This document shows positions 1 through 7,123 of a stretch of 15,287 bases of DNA, in pieces; position 1 is the first letter of the stretch; every line of letters begins with the position of its first letter. The stretch comes from Candidatus Gastranaerophilales bacterium (GTDB lineage: Bacteria; Cyanobacteriota; Vampirovibrionia; Gastranaerophilales; Gastranaerophilaceae). Both the position numbers and the translations under genes were made by a program. The notes under the pieces were generated by a model. It worked only from the letters and a program-made list of their open reading frames with translations, did not search any database and was not told the origin of the DNA. The DNA lies in the NCBI GenBank assembly GCA_021205645.1, contig JAJPXE010000144.1:1-15287 (forward strand). Reading direction: 5' to 3'.

Positions 1-120
1 CATTTATTATGTTCAATTGATTCTGAGGGTAAAATTGGAATATTATTATACCCGTATTTGTCAGGTTGAATTCCTTTTTGTCTCTTTTCAGTGCTAATTT
101 ACATCACATGCATAAGTATT

Positions 121-146
121 AAATCCTGCAAACGGAGGATTTTTTG
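121..146 (+). terminator. Intrinsic terminator of a plus-strand transcript entering from the left
   Basis: A perfect 7-bp stem, AAATCCT (121-127) with AGGATTT (136-142), encloses the 8-nt loop GCAAACGG, and a T-run follows on the plus strand. No complete gene lies upstream in the window. Two plus-strand frames stay open from the edge, one to a TGA at 67-69 and one to a TAA at 95-97. Either could be the C-terminal end of a truncated gene, but neither is recognisable. The terminator implies a convergent neighbour of fabF. Confidence 0.6.
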
Positions 147-172
147 TTATTTTTTTTGTGCTTGTCTGAAAC

Positions 173-209
173 AAAAAAAAGCGGTCTGTCAATCCGGCAA
201 ACCGCTTTT
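173..209 (-). terminator. Intrinsic terminator of the fab operon
   Basis: Read on the minus strand, AAAAGCGGT pairs with ACCGCTTTT around a 15-nt loop, and a run of eight or more T follows. It starts about 10 nt after the fabF stop codon (219-221), so it closes the minus-strand lipid operon. The stem is GC-rich against an AT-rich background. The plus-strand reading has only a short T-run, so the site mainly serves the minus strand. Confidence 0.85.
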
Positions 210-218
210 GTTATTAGT

Positions 219-1472
219 CTAAACTTCCTTAAATATAAGAGTAGCATTGTGACCGCCAAACCCGAAAGAGTTTGTCAATGCGGCATGAACCTCTGCTTTT
301 TGAGCCTTATGCGGCACATAGTTCAAATCAGCCACCTCTTCGTCCTGATTATCAAGATTGATAGTCGGAGGAACAATATTTTCATTTATTGCTTTTACGC
401 AAACGATACTCTCAATAGCCCCCGTTGCACCTAACATGTGACCATGCATACTCTTTGTGGAGCTAACGTATAAATTTTTATTTTCTTCTTTAGAGCCGAA
501 CATTTTTTCAACGGCTTTTGATTCAGCCTTATCACCCAGTCCAGTACTTGTACCGTGAGTGTTGATATACTGAATATCTTCAGGTTTCATGCCTGCATCC
601 GCAAGAGCAAATTCCATAGATTTAGTAGCACCTAAACCCTCGGGGCATGGAGCAACCATATCATAAGCATCGGCTGATTGACCGTAACCTGCTATTTCAG
701 CATAAATCTTTGCCCCTCTTGATTTTGCATGCTCGTATTCTTCCAAAATCAAAACACCTGCACCTTCACCCATGACAAATCCGTCTCTGTCTTTATCATA
801 AGGTCTGCTTGCCTTTTCCGGTGCATCGTTTCGTTTTGATAATGTCCTTGCCGTAGTAAATGCACCTATACCAATAACTGTTATTGTTGCTTCACAGCCG
901 CCTGCAACCATTGCATCGGCATCACCGTATTGAATTGCTCTGTATGCATCACCAACAGAATGCGTACCTGTCGCACATGCCGATACGACTGCCTTGTTTA
1001 CACCTTTAAAACCATGCCTCATGGAAATTCTGCCCGATGCCATATCAACAATCAACATAGGGATTGTAAACGGCGAACCCTTGGTCGGACCTCTGTTTAT
1101 CATAGCTAAATGGTTCTTCTCAAAAGTTTTAAAACCACCGGCTGCAGAACTGACTATAACACCTACTTTATAAGGGTCATATCCTGCCTGTTCCAGATTT
1201 GCATCTTTTATTGCTTCATCGGCAGCAACAACCGCAAACTGCGTATATCTGTCCATACGCTTAGCATCTTTAGGATCTATATAATCTTCAGGATTAAAGT
1301 CTTTGTCTTTTATTTCGCCCGCTATCTTGACGGTTTGAAGCTCCGTATCCATTCCTTCTATCAATGAAATCCCGCTTTTGCCCGATTTCATCGACTCCCA
1401 AAAATTATCTACACCAATCCCGCATGGAGTCACAGCTCCCATCCCGGTGATCACTACTCTTCTTTTTGTCAT
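219..1472 (-). CDS. fabF: 3-oxoacyl-[acyl-carrier-protein] synthase II (KAS II)
   Basis: FabF condenses malonyl-ACP with acyl-ACP in the elongation cycle of type II fatty-acid synthesis in the cytoplasm. The 417-residue product has the usual family length. It shows the Cys-His-His set: C166 in SACATGTHS, H306 in NTHGTST and H345 in KSMHGHMLGA, the last preceded by the conserved Lys340. The C-terminal NSFGFGGHNA loop is also present. I chose the ATG at 1470-1472, which gives MTKRRVVITGMG and has an AAAAGG Shine-Dalgarno just upstream. The frame stays open to a GTG at 1497-1499, but that start would add nine non-conserved residues and overlap the hairpin at 1498-1519. It is the last gene of the operon, 67 nt after acpP and just before the terminator. 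FabF rather than FabB is inferred from length and motif context. Confidence 0.95.
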   Translation of the reverse strand: MTKRRVVITGMGAVTPCGIGVDNFWESMKSGKSGISLIEGMDTELQTVKIAGEIKDKDFNPEDYIDPKDAKRMDRYTQFAVVAADEAIKDANLEQAGYDPYKVGVIVSSAAGGFKTFEKNHLAMINRGPTKGSPFTIPMLIVDMASGRISMRHGFKGVNKAVVSACATGTHSVGDAYRAIQYGDADAMVAGGCEATITVIGIGAFTTARTLSKRNDAPEKASRPYDKDRDGFVMGEGAGVLILEEYEHAKSRGAKIYAEIAGYGQSADAYDMVAPCPEGLGATKSMEFALADAGMKPEDIQYINTHGTSTGLGDKAESKAVEKMFGSKEENKNLYVSSTKSMHGHMLGATGAIESIVCVKAINENIVPPTINLDNQDEEVADLNYVPHKAQKAEVHAALTNSFGFGGHNATLIFKEV

Positions 1473-1497
1473 CTCTTTACCTTTTCTACTGATAATC

Positions 1498-1519
1498 ACG
1501 GGGGAATTATATCCCCCGT
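1498..1519 (-). promoter_or_regulatory. Intercistronic GC hairpin between acpP and fabF
   Basis: ACGGGGG (1498-1504) pairs perfectly with CCCCCGT (1513-1519) around the loop AATTATAT. It is the most GC-rich short stem in the fab operon. No T-run follows on either strand, so it is not a standard terminator. It lies about 20 nt after the acpP stop and 26 nt before the fabF start. An mRNA-stabilising 3' end, a processing site or partial attenuation are all possible, and each would raise acpP message relative to fabF. Confidence 0.55.
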
Positions 1520-1539
1520 TAATTTATGTTTTTATCCGA

Positions 1540-1773
1540 TTATGAGTGAGCTTCTATATAATTTACAGCATCCTGTACTGTTTGTATCTTTTCAGCTTCT
1601 TCTTCCGGAATTTCACAACCGAATTCTTCTTCAAAAGCCATTACCAATTCAACCGTATCTAATGAATCAGCACCCAAATCGCCAGAAAAACTTGCTTCCG
1701 GTGTTACTAATGCTTCATCTACACTTAATTGATTAACAACAACTTTTTTTACTTTTTCTAATGTTTCGCTCAT
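1540..1773 (-). CDS. acpP: Acyl carrier protein
   Basis: This 77-residue acidic protein carries growing acyl chains on a 4'-phosphopantetheine arm in the cytoplasm. The attachment serine is S37 in the canonical GADSLDTVEL motif, and the four-helix ACP pattern is visible throughout. The start is ATG at 1771-1773, with GAGGA seven bases upstream. It lies between fabG and fabF, the classic order, but is separated from fabG by 103 nt containing its own promoter. Partners in the same cluster are FabD (loads malonyl), FabH, FabG, FabF and PlsX. No phosphopantetheinyl transferase (acpS) gene is in the window. Confidence 0.97.
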   Translation of the reverse strand: MSETLEKVKKVVVNQLSVDEALVTPEASFSGDLGADSLDTVELVMAFEEEFGCEIPEEEAEKIQTVQDAVNYIEAHS

Positions 1774-1818
1774 TTTTTAATCCTCATTCTTTTTAATATA
1801 TTACACTATTCATTTTAA

Positions 1819-1846
1819 ATTATACTATTTCAAGATAATTTTGCAA
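1819..1846 (-). promoter_or_regulatory. Internal sigma-70-type promoter for acpP
   Basis: On the minus strand, TTGCAA (1841-1846) is followed by a 16-nt spacer and a perfect TATAAT (1819-1824). The predicted start near 1812 leaves a leader of about 38 nt carrying the acpP Shine-Dalgarno. This is the best-scoring promoter by eye in the operon. It would let acpP, with or without fabF, be transcribed apart from the upstream genes. Confidence 0.6.
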
Positions 1847-1852
1847 AAACTC

Positions 1853-1866
1853 TAAACAATTGTTTA
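1853..1866. promoter_or_regulatory. 14-bp perfect palindrome upstream of the acpP promoter
   Basis: TAAACAATTGTTTA is a perfect 14-bp palindrome placed between the fabG stop and the -35 box of the acpP promoter, 7 bp from that box. The position suits an operator or activator site for a dimeric regulator. It does not resemble the FapR or FabR sites as I recall them. AT-rich DNA produces short palindromes by chance, so function is a guess. Confidence 0.3.
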
Positions 1867-1876
1867 AGTTTTATTA

Positions 1877-2611
1877 CTAAATTATCAAGCCGCCGTCGAC
1901 TTGCAGCACCTGACCGGTGACGTAATCCGCATCGACAGCAAGAAACTTCACGGCTTTTGCTATATCTTCAGCCTCTCCCATTCTTTTTAAAGGTATCATT
2001 TTCATATATTCATCGGTATTTCTCAAATCCTTTGTCATATCTGTTGAAATAAATCCCGGAGCAACGGCGTTAACCCTTATTCCTCTGACACCCAATTCTT
2101 TGGCCAAAGATTTTGTAAATCCGACCAGTCCGGCTTTTGCCGCCGAATAATTTGCCTGACCCGCATTGCCGTACAAACCGACTACGCTTGTTGTATTTAC
2201 AATTGAACCGCTGCGCTGTTTCATCATAAGCTTTACTACAGGTTTTGATACATAATATGCACTGTTCAGGTTAGTGTTTATGACGGCATTCCATTTATCT
2301 TCACCCATTCTGATAAATAAATCGTCCCGTGTTATTCCCGCATTATTCACAAGAACATCAATTCTGCTGTATTTTTCTATTATTTCCGTAATTGATTTAT
2401 CCACTTCTTCCTTATTTGAGACATCAAACCTGTATGCTTCCGCATTAACACCGAGAGCTTTTATATCTTCAACCGTTTTTGCGGCAGCCTCCGAATTGCC
2501 CGCATAATTGATTACAACATCATACCCTGCTTTAGCAAGCTCAATTGCACACGCACGACCTATACCGCGTGACCCGCCCGTTACTAATGCTGTTTTTTTA
2601 TCATCTGACAT
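1877..2611 (-). CDS. fabG: 3-oxoacyl-[acyl-carrier-protein] reductase
   Basis: FabG reduces 3-oxoacyl-ACP to 3-hydroxyacyl-ACP with NADPH. The 244-residue protein is a classical short-chain dehydrogenase. It has the cofactor loop TGGSRGIG (residues 11-18), NNAG (89-92) and the catalytic set N114, S142, Y155, K159 in the YSAAK context. It ends in the typical GQVLQVDGG segment. The ATG at 2609-2611 has AGGAG upstream. It sits 26 nt after fabD and shares its transcript. Among many SDR paralogues, the position between fabD and acpP makes the FabG assignment firm. Confidence 0.95.
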   Translation of the reverse strand: MSDDKKTALVTGGSRGIGRACAIELAKAGYDVVINYAGNSEAAAKTVEDIKALGVNAEAYRFDVSNKEEVDKSITEIIEKYSRIDVLVNNAGITRDDLFIRMGEDKWNAVINTNLNSAYYVSKPVVKLMMKQRSGSIVNTTSVVGLYGNAGQANYSAAKAGLVGFTKSLAKELGVRGIRVNAVAPGFISTDMTKDLRNTDEYMKMIPLKRMGEAEDIAKAVKFLAVDADYVTGQVLQVDGGLII

Positions 2612-2637
2612 CTATATCTCCTTTTTATTAGTTTTAA

Positions 2638-3588
2638 CTAAACCTCACACATCAGCTCTGATTTTAAACATCCAAGAGTTGTTTCCAATGAAGCTTTATC
2701 ATATATATTGTATGTTGCAACTTCCGAATTAATTTTCTTGTTCAAACCCGCAAGAACTTTGCCCGGACCTATCTCCACAAATATTGTTACACCGCCTGAA
2801 ATCATTTTTTCAACAGTTTGACTCCAGTGAACGGAAGAATATATCTGCTGCGGCATTTTTATTCTGAAATCTTCTCCCGAAGTTGTCAATTCCGCATCGA
2901 CATTTGTTATTACAGGCACAGCTGCATTGTTTAATTCAAAACCGGAAATAAATTCTTCAAACTCTTTTCCGGCATCTTTCATAAACTCCGAGTGAAAAGC
3001 TCCTGAAACAGCAAGTGGAATAACTCTCCTTACACCGTTTGCAAGAAGATAATCGCCTGCCGCTTTGACAGCCTCATCAGAGCCGGTAATAACAACCTGA
3101 TAAGGTGAGTTATAGTTTGCAACAGCAACATAACCGGCTTTTGAGCCTGCCTCTAAACCCGCATTGAGCTGTTCTTCCGTTGCGTTTAAGACTGCCGCCA
3201 TGCTTCCGCCTCCGGTTTTACCCATTAACTCCGCACGTTTTTGGATTGCCCTCAATGTATTCTCCAACGACATAACACCCGATGTATACATCGCACAATA
3301 TTCGCCGAGCGAATGACCCGCAGTGTAATCCGGTGTTATATTCAGTTGAGATTTTAAAACCTCCAATGCCGCAATTGACGTTGTTACGATTGCAGGCTGG
3401 GTATTAATCGTCTGTTTTAAATCTTCTTCCGGGCCTTCAAAACAAATTGTTGAAATACTCCTGCCTAATACTTCATCAGCTTTATCATAAACCGCTTTTG
3501 CCGCCTCATAATTATCATATAATTCTTTTCCCATTCCGACGGATTGTGAACCCTGACCGGGGAAAAGGAATGCTATCTTCTTTGACAT
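2638..3588 (-). CDS. fabD: Malonyl-CoA:ACP transacylase
   Basis: FabD moves malonyl from CoA to ACP, supplying extender units to FabH and FabF. The 316-residue product has the normal length and the N-terminal FLFPGQGSQ motif (residues 7-15). The nucleophile is S93 in GHSLGEY, R118 contacts the malonyl carboxylate, and H199 in GAFHSEFM completes the dyad. The start is ATG at 3586-3588 with AAGGAG upstream. It is 36 nt downstream of fabH and 26 nt upstream of fabG. Confidence 0.96.
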   Translation of the reverse strand: MSKKIAFLFPGQGSQSVGMGKELYDNYEAAKAVYDKADEVLGRSISTICFEGPEEDLKQTINTQPAIVTTSIAALEVLKSQLNITPDYTAGHSLGEYCAMYTSGVMSLENTLRAIQKRAELMGKTGGGSMAAVLNATEEQLNAGLEAGSKAGYVAVANYNSPYQVVITGSDEAVKAAGDYLLANGVRRVIPLAVSGAFHSEFMKDAGKEFEEFISGFELNNAAVPVITNVDAELTTSGEDFRIKMPQQIYSSVHWSQTVEKMISGGVTIFVEIGPGKVLAGLNKKINSEVATYNIYDKASLETTLGCLKSELMCEV

Positions 3589-3624
3589 AATTTCTCCTTA
3601 ATTTGATTACAAATAAATTACAGC

Positions 3625-4635
3625 CTAACAGATGCCTTCTCTGAGTCTGACAACAGCTCCGCCCCAGGTCATGCCTGCACCAAAACCGCACAATATCGCT
3701 GTTGTACCCAGTTTTACTGTTCCTTTTTCAACGCCCTCGGCTAACGCTATCGGAACCGATGCGGCTGATGTGTTGCCATAATATTTAATATTTGTTATAA
3801 CTTTTTCATCGCTGTATTCAAGGCGTTCCTGAACTGCCTGAATAATACGTAAATTCGCCTGATGCGGGATTAAATAATCAATATCACCTGCTTTTAACCC
3901 TGCTTTTTCAATAATTTCTTCTATATACGGCGGCAAAATTTTTACAACAAACTTGTAAACCTCTTTACCGTTCATGTGAATATACTCATCATGTGCGGAA
4001 CAAGGCTCAACAAGCGGACAATTCTGACCTACGTTGTCTTTATATATAAGCTCGCCGATTGAGCCTTTTGCCTTGATATCAATAGCAAGAATGTCGTCAA
4101 CGCCGTCATTGGACGCTGTTACAACCATTGCTCCCGCACCGTCGCCGAACAATATTGATGTAGCTCTGTCTGTCCAATCAAGGTATCTTGTATTGTTGTC
4201 CGTTGCAACAATCAGTATATTCTCATAAATACCCGAATTTATAAAACCTTTTGCAACCTGCATACCATATATAAGCCCCGAACATGCAGCCGTAATATCA
4301 AAAGCAGGAATATCAGTTTCAATACCCAATCTTGACTGGATGTGGCATGCTATTGCCGGATAGAGCTGAGGAGGAGCTGATGATGCCGCAATAATCAAAT
4401 CCAGTTCTTCCGGTTTTATACCCGATTTTTCTATAGCTTTTAGAGCTGCCTCAAAACCTAAATCTATCGCATTCTGATTACCAGAAACAACACGTCTTTC
4501 TTTTATCCCTGTACGTGTATAAATCCATTCGTCAGATGTTTCGTACAATTTTGTTAAATCGTCATTAGTAACAACAGCATCCGGAATTCCGTATCCGACA
4601 CCTGCTATTTTTACCGGAATATAATCTTTTGTCAT
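3625..4635 (-). CDS. fabH: 3-oxoacyl-[acyl-carrier-protein] synthase III
   Basis: FabH starts fatty-acid synthesis by condensing acyl-CoA with malonyl-ACP. The triad is visible: C118 in ITAACSGL, H258 in LIPHQANLRI and N288 in YYGNTSAAS. The length of 336 residues and the C-terminal FGAGMTWGGAV motif are standard. The ATG at 4633-4635 follows the plsX stop with only 2 nt between them, and the GAGGG ribosome-binding site lies within the end of plsX, so translational coupling is likely. Primer preference (acetyl or branched) cannot be read from the sequence. Confidence 0.96.
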   Translation of the reverse strand: MTKDYIPVKIAGVGYGIPDAVVTNDDLTKLYETSDEWIYTRTGIKERRVVSGNQNAIDLGFEAALKAIEKSGIKPEELDLIIAASSAPPQLYPAIACHIQSRLGIETDIPAFDITAACSGLIYGMQVAKGFINSGIYENILIVATDNNTRYLDWTDRATSILFGDGAGAMVVTASNDGVDDILAIDIKAKGSIGELIYKDNVGQNCPLVEPCSAHDEYIHMNGKEVYKFVVKILPPYIEEIIEKAGLKAGDIDYLIPHQANLRIIQAVQERLEYSDEKVITNIKYYGNTSAASVPIALAEGVEKGTVKLGTTAILCGFGAGMTWGGAVVRLREGIC

Positions 4636-4637
4636 AT

Positions 4638-5696
4638 CTAGCCCTCAATAAATTCCGAAATTTTCTTGTTAACACCCGTTTCAACAGCCTCTTTTGCTAC
4701 TCTGATTGCATTCTTTACAGCATAAGCACGACTGCGGCCGTGAGCGATAACAGAAATTCCTCTTACTCCCAACAATAAAGAACCGCCAAATTCCTCATAG
4801 TTAATTCTTCTGTATATTCTTCTCATAAACGGTTTTGCAAGCAAACCGACAATCATTCCTATAAAATCGGACTTGAATTCGGACTGAAGCATATAGAAAA
4901 GCATTGAAGAAGAACCTTCCGTAACTTTTAGTGCAACATTCCCTACAAACCCGTCGCAGACAACCACATCACATTTACTCAAAAATATTTCTTTTCCTTC
5001 TATATTACCGACAAAATTGATATTTTCAGCATCTTCTTCAAGCAATTTATGAGTTTCTTTAGCCAGAGGATTGCCTTTTTCTGCCTCTTCGCCTATATTC
5101 AGCACACCGACTCTCGGGTTATCAATACCTAGAACATTTTTTGAATAAGTCGCACCCATAACGGCAAATTGTTTGAGCATTTGAGCTGTACAATCACTGT
5201 TCGCACCACCGTCGATTAAAACAATCGGTTTTGCAACAGTCGGCAAAGTAACAGCTATAGCCGGTCTTGTAATCCCTTTTATCCTGCCCAGCCCGAACAA
5301 ACTTGATGCCATAGCGGCACCCGTTGAACCTGCGGCAACTATGCCGTCAGAATGCCCGTCCGCTACGGATTTTACCGCACGAACAATTGATGAATCTTTC
5401 TTTTTGCGAATAGCCTGACCGACAGCCTCGCCCATTTCAATTACCTCGGATGCGTGAGTTATCGTATAGTCGATGTTTTCTATATTGATTTTGACTTTGC
5501 GTAAGCGTCCTCTTTTGCCGCAATCGGAATATATTCCGCCGGCTTTTTTGATTTTTTCAAGTTCAGCTTTAATATCGTCCTCTTTGCCTACGATATCCAG
5601 AGCAACGCCATAATCCTGTGCAGCCCACATTGCACCGGCTACAATCTCACCCGGTGCGTGGTCTCCACCCATTGCATCTATAGCTATTCTTGTCAT
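4638..5696 (-). CDS. plsX: Phosphate acyltransferase PlsX
   Basis: PlsX makes acyl-phosphate from acyl-ACP, which PlsY uses to acylate glycerol-3-phosphate, so it joins fatty-acid and phospholipid synthesis. It is a peripheral membrane enzyme. The 352-residue product opens with IAIDAMGGDHAP. It carries a variant AAGSTGA in place of the usual SAGNTGA, then LIDGGAN, GEEAEKGN and CDGFVGNVALK. A basic stretch around residues 55-70 (KRGRLRK) looks longer than in typical homologues. The start codon is 9 nt after rpmF, with its AGAGGA site at the rpmF stop. The rpmF-plsX-fabH order is widely conserved. Confidence 0.95.
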   Translation of the reverse strand: MTRIAIDAMGGDHAPGEIVAGAMWAAQDYGVALDIVGKEDDIKAELEKIKKAGGIYSDCGKRGRLRKVKINIENIDYTITHASEVIEMGEAVGQAIRKKKDSSIVRAVKSVADGHSDGIVAAGSTGAAMASSLFGLGRIKGITRPAIAVTLPTVAKPIVLIDGGANSDCTAQMLKQFAVMGATYSKNVLGIDNPRVGVLNIGEEAEKGNPLAKETHKLLEEDAENINFVGNIEGKEIFLSKCDVVVCDGFVGNVALKVTEGSSSMLFYMLQSEFKSDFIGMIVGLLAKPFMRRIYRRINYEEFGGSLLLGVRGISVIAHGRSRAYAVKNAIRVAKEAVETGVNKKISEFIEG

Positions 5697-5705
5697 CTTT
5701 TCCTC

Positions 5706-6119
5706 TTATTCTTCCGAACTCTTTTCCTCTTCAGCTGTTTCTTGCTTTTTAGCTTTTGTTTCAGCTTTAGATGTTTCTTCTGCTTTTTTAGCTTTTGTTG
5801 TTCTCTTTTTTGTTGTCTTTTTAGGCTTTTCTTCAACTGTTTCTGCAACTTCCGCAGCTTCTGCCGCTTTAGCTTCTTCGACCTTAGTTTCTTCAACGGC
5901 AGCCTTAGATGCAGCTTTTGCCGTTTTTACTAAATCCTCTGTTTTATCTTTCAAACTTACGGGTTTTCCTTTATAATAACCGCAAGCGGTACATACCGTA
6001 TGTGTTAACACAGGCTGTCCGCAATTTGAACACACGGTGGTTTCCGGTACCGTCGCTTTCCAATTTGCTCTTCTTTTTCCCTGTGCACTATGTCCCGTTC
6101 TTTTCTTTGGTACTGCCAT
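5706..6119 (-). CDS. rpmF: Large ribosomal subunit protein L32 with a long charged C-terminal extension
   Basis: Residues 1-57 are a normal bacterial L32: MAVPKKRTGHSAQGKRRANW, then a zinc ribbon with C30, C33, C43 and C46. L32 usually ends near 55-65 residues, but this frame runs to 137. Residues 58-137 are low-complexity Ala/Glu/Lys/Thr: an acidic Ala-Glu block, a basic KKTTKKRTTKAKK block, then an acidic end EEEKSSEE. The tail is probably disordered or helical on the ribosome surface. The continuous frame meets plsX's ribosome-binding site at its end, so it is not an assembly slip. It is 42 nt from yceD upstream, as in many bacteria where yceD-rpmF precede plsX. Confidence 0.93.
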   Translation of the reverse strand: MAVPKKRTGHSAQGKRRANWKATVPETTVCSNCGQPVLTHTVCTACGYYKGKPVSLKDKTEDLVKTAKAASKAAVEETKVEEAKAAEAAEVAETVEEKPKKTTKKRTTKAKKAEETSKAETKAKKQETAEEEKSSEE

Positions 6120-6161
6120 TTTCTTATACCTTTCTTATTATTTACTATTCTGTTTTCGACT

Positions 6162-6647
6162 CTATTTATTTTCTATCTTTATTGTTTTAAAGATAGCCAT
6201 TCTTTCATCCTGGACGGTTAATCCGCTGTCTTGTGCAAATTTCCCCTCATTACAATTTATACCACAAACTTTTTTATTTGGTAACTGTAATATTACAGAT
6301 TGATACAATAAGTCATAAACATCAATCTCATTTTCACCGTTCAAATCAGTTACAAACTGACCGTTTTTCAGCTCAGTTTCCTGCTTCGGCTCATCAAATA
6401 ATGTTGTTTTAGCATACATTTCTTTGACAAAAAAATCAAGCTTATAATCAAATTCTTTCAAACACAAATCGCATTCAAGCTTAATTTTGCCTCTGACATC
6501 GCCTGCGGCTTCAATAAAATCACCGAGCGAAACCAAATTTATTCCGGCAGTTACGTGAGCTTTTAGCTCCGGTATATCATCGTCAAAATCGATATGATAT
6601 GTTTTATTTTTTTCTTTTTCTATATCATCAATTGATATTTTATACAT
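6162..6647 (-). CDS. YceD/DUF177 family protein
   Basis: The DUF177 family is linked to 23S rRNA maturation or ribosome assembly and is nearly always encoded beside rpmF; the molecular activity is not settled. The 161-residue product has the family's CxxC pair (C59, C62 in ECDLC). It also has the C-terminal pattern DVYDLLYQSVILQLPNKKVC with C128 and C132. I chose ATG at 6645-6647, with AGGA eight bases upstream, giving MYKISIDDIEKEK. The longer open frame to 6734 adds a basic non-family stretch that overlaps the upstream gene. The start overlaps the end of the 81-residue gene by 8 nt, so the two are probably coupled. Confidence 0.85.
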   Translation of the reverse strand: MYKISIDDIEKEKNKTYHIDFDDDIPELKAHVTAGINLVSLGDFIEAAGDVRGKIKLECDLCLKEFDYKLDFFVKEMYAKTTLFDEPKQETELKNGQFVTDLNGENEIDVYDLLYQSVILQLPNKKVCGINCNEGKFAQDSGLTVQDERMAIFKTIKIENK

Positions 6648-6885
6648 AAGTTTCGTCCTGCAAAACCACGCCTGAAATCTGTGTTGAAACAAAAGCAATT
6701 TTCTTAACCGGACCGATTGCCTCCTTTTCGACAAGAACAGGAGACGGACTTTTCATCAATTGTTTCATCTCCAAATACACAGCCTGAGGATTTTCAAAAT
6801 ATAACAGTACCGGTGTGGCTACACTTTTTAAAAATAACACCAGTGCCGTTCGTGTTTTTTGTTGCGGCATATATTGCTGAGCCAT
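6640..6885 (-). CDS. Small conserved-looking hypothetical protein at the head of the fab operon
   Basis: This is an 81-residue protein that I do not recognise. It starts MAQQYMPQQKTRTALVLF and appears to be a single compact alpha/beta domain. A hydrophobic first strand (TALVLFLKSVATPVLLYF) is followed by a helix (NPQAVYLEMKQLM), and the protein closes with strand-like segments (KKIAFVSTQ, SGVVLQDETYV). It has no signal peptide, cysteines or metal motif. Evidence that it is real: ATG at 6883-6885 with AAGGAG upstream, a promoter just before it, protein-like composition, and an 8-nt overlap with the DUF177 gene. Its place suggests a role tied to ribosome assembly or lipid synthesis, which is inference from position only. 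Confidence 0.7.
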   Translation of the reverse strand: MAQQYMPQQKTRTALVLFLKSVATPVLLYFENPQAVYLEMKQLMKSPSPVLVEKEAIGPVKKIAFVSTQISGVVLQDETYV

Positions 6886-6904
6886 TTTTACTCTCCTTAA
6901 ATCC

Positions 6905-6917
6905 GTGAAATTTTCAC
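6905..6917. promoter_or_regulatory. 13-bp inverted repeat in the fab operon leader
   Basis: GTGAAATTTTCAC is a perfect inverted repeat with one central base, located between the predicted transcription start (about 6926) and the ribosome-binding site of the first gene. It is too tight for an RNA hairpin, so if functional it would be a protein-binding operator. There is no second copy near the acpP promoter. Confidence 0.25.
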
Positions 6918-6932
6918 CTTATTAATTTTACT

Positions 6933-6966
6933 ATTATAGTATAAATAAAAAACACATAATAATCAA
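6933..6966 (-). promoter_or_regulatory. Promoter of the yceD-rpmF-plsX-fab operon
   Basis: On the minus strand, TTGATT (6961-6966) is followed by 17 nt and TATACT (6938-6943), which abuts a perfect TATAAT (6933-6938). Using TATAAT alone leaves a 22-nt spacer, so the TATACT pairing is better for a sigma-70-type promoter. Either choice puts the start about 40 nt before the first ATG. Confidence 0.55.
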
Positions 6967-7047
6967 TGAATTGTTCCTGCTCAATCGTATATTAAAAATC
7001 AGCTGAATTGTTTTCCACCCTTTTCTGGCGGGTTTATCAACCCTCTC

Positions 7048-7123
7048 CGGACAAGCGGCAGGCTGTGCCGGCAGAACTAGTGCTGACCTGCCTGCATGTC
7101 AATTTTGGGATTTTCCGCAGACT
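7048..7123 (-). repeat. Repeat copy A, 3' end of the kinase gene
   Basis: This GC-rich element begins CGGACAAGCGGCAGGC on the plus strand, passes through a hairpin-forming middle and ends with GCATGTCAATTTTGGG followed by ATTTTCCGCA (core 7094-7119). The middle can fold with GGCAGG (7057-7062) against CCTGCC (7087-7092). Both ends are shared with copy B (8074-8202): the core matches at 26 of 27 positions allowing one T-run length difference, and CGGACAA...GGCAGGC is present in both. The core overlaps the last codons and the stop of the kinase gene. Confidence 0.7.

Noticed and set aside
1..97. C-terminal end of a plus-strand gene at the left edge
   Set aside because: Two frames are open (stops at 67-69 and 95-97) and neither translation is recognisable, so I note only the terminator that implies such a gene.
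1853..1866. FapR binding site upstream of acpP
   Set aside because: The palindrome TAAACAATTGTTTA does not fit the FapR consensus as I recall it, and no fapR gene is present in the window.
5693..5896. Very Lys-rich minus-strand open frame of 67 codons
   Set aside because: It lies within the low-complexity tail of rpmF in another frame. Its composition is a by-product of the tail's codons, and rpmF fits the operon.
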